DNA from: Pseudomonas oryzihabitans
Lineage (GTDB): Bacteria > Pseudomonadota > Gammaproteobacteria > Pseudomonadales > Pseudomonadaceae
DNA: 64,000 bases
NCBI RefSeq assembly: GCF_024652905.1
Contig: NZ_CP102428.1
Location: 3,642,001-3,706,000 of the forward strand
Reading direction: 5' to 3'
Shown here in pieces: positions 63,653 to 64,000 of the stretch; position 1 is the first letter of the stretch; every line of letters begins with the position of its first letter. The notes beneath the pieces were generated by a model. It saw nothing but the letters and a program-made list of their open reading frames with translations, made no database searches and was not told the DNA's origin. Made by a program: the position numbers and the translations under genes.

Positions 63653-63669
63653 CAAGCACTGGCAAGTGC

Positions 63670-64000
63670 TCAGCGCGCGGTGCGTACGCTGTCCGACAGC
63701 TGCTTGCAGAGGCCGAGCACGCCATCGATGGCAGCGCCCGAGGATTCGGCCTTGGCGATCTGGTCGATGAATGCCGAACCCACCACCACGCCATCGGCGA
63801 TCCGGGCGATCACCCGGGCCTGCTCCGGGGTACGGATGCCGAAGCCGACGGCTAGCGGCAGGTCGGTGAAACGACGCAGGCGCGCCACGGCGGCCTCGAC
63901 GTGCTCGGTGGTGGCCGAGCCGGCACCGGTCACGCCCGCGACGGATACGTAATAGACGAAGCCGGAGCTGGTGTTGAGTACGCGCGGCAGGCGGGCGTCA
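63670..64000 (-). CDS. trpA: Tryptophan synthase alpha chain, C-terminal part
   Basis: Only the last 110 codons lie in the window; the start is beyond the right edge. Recognisable features are [13 protein letters not shown] (substrate-binding loop), [16 protein letters not shown] and [13 protein letters not shown], the TrpA barrel C-terminus. TrpA cleaves indole-3-glycerol phosphate and hands indole to TrpB. In pseudomonads trpBA lies near the chromosomal origin region; the DnaA-box cluster directly downstream is therefore of interest. Confidence 0.93.
   Translation of the reverse strand, partial: DARLPRVLNTSSGFVYYVSVAGVTGAGSATTEHVEAAVARLRRFTDLPLAVGFGIRTPEQARVIARIADGVVVGSAFIDQIAKAESSGAAIDGVLGLCKQLSDSVRTAR

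Noticed and set aside
62939-63669. Firm assignment as the chromosomal origin oriC
   Set aside because: No dnaA, dnaN or rpmH flank is visible and no skew data are available; kept as an origin-like or titration locus.

Overview
The window is high-GC (roughly two-thirds G+C), densely coded DNA from a Pseudomonas species. The algB-kinB pair, glycine-betaine oxygenase gbcAB, DUF2780 and DUF1161 proteins, ubiC-ubiA, aas and a class II polyphosphate:AMP phosphotransferase support this. The gene mix would suit the P. oryzihabitans/psychrotolerans/luteola side of the genus, but that is inference. I saw no rRNA, tRNA, prophage, insertion sequence with a transposase, or CRISPR array.

Layout. 1-9.5 kb: small regulator-plus-target units (LysR, AraC/LysE exporter, LysR/azoreductase, aldo-keto reductase, OsmC, MarR/siderophore-interacting protein/MFS). 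9.4-14 kb: envelope genes (lipoprotein aminopeptidase, two tandem lipoprotein paralogues, a LexA-box-controlled 58-residue gene, DUF1161, nucleoside-recognition membrane protein). 14.1-17.3 kb: DUF2780, ubiC-ubiA, a DMT exporter. 17.5-23.6 kb: a LysR gene divergent from an aromatic-acid-type efflux operon (outer-membrane lipoprotein, FUSC pump, DUF1656, HlyD adaptor), interrupted by a MITE-like element. 23.9-28.2 kb: three small envelope genes behind a textbook sigma-54 promoter, then algB-kinB. 28.7-40.4 kb: a carbohydrate or polyol catabolic island (FGGY kinase, split transketolase, RbsABC-like importer, two SDR dehydrogenases, SorC regulator, MFS). 40.4-49.5 kb: a chemoreceptor, the aas triple fusion, a cold-shock protein, and a polyphosphate-related pair (pap and CHAD).

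49.6-55.1 kb holds the most unusual system: six overlapping or abutting genes for a stressosome (RsbR, RsbS, RsbT), an RsbX/SpoIIE-type phosphatase with its own RsbT-like domain, a hybrid histidine kinase that also begins with an RsbT-like domain, and a receiver-histidine kinase. No sigma-B or RsbU/V/W gene is present, so the Gram-positive style sensor appears wired into phosphorelay signalling.

55.5-64 kb: gbcB/gbcA, two tandem chemoreceptor paralogues, a HAD phosphatase, a DUF2141 protein, and a roughly 730-bp gene-free region with seven DnaA-box-like sites and a duplicated 123-bp module, ending in the 3' part of trpA. Repetitive elements (4.1 kb, 28.2-28.7 kb, 55.1-55.5 kb) all sit between the 3' ends of convergent genes.
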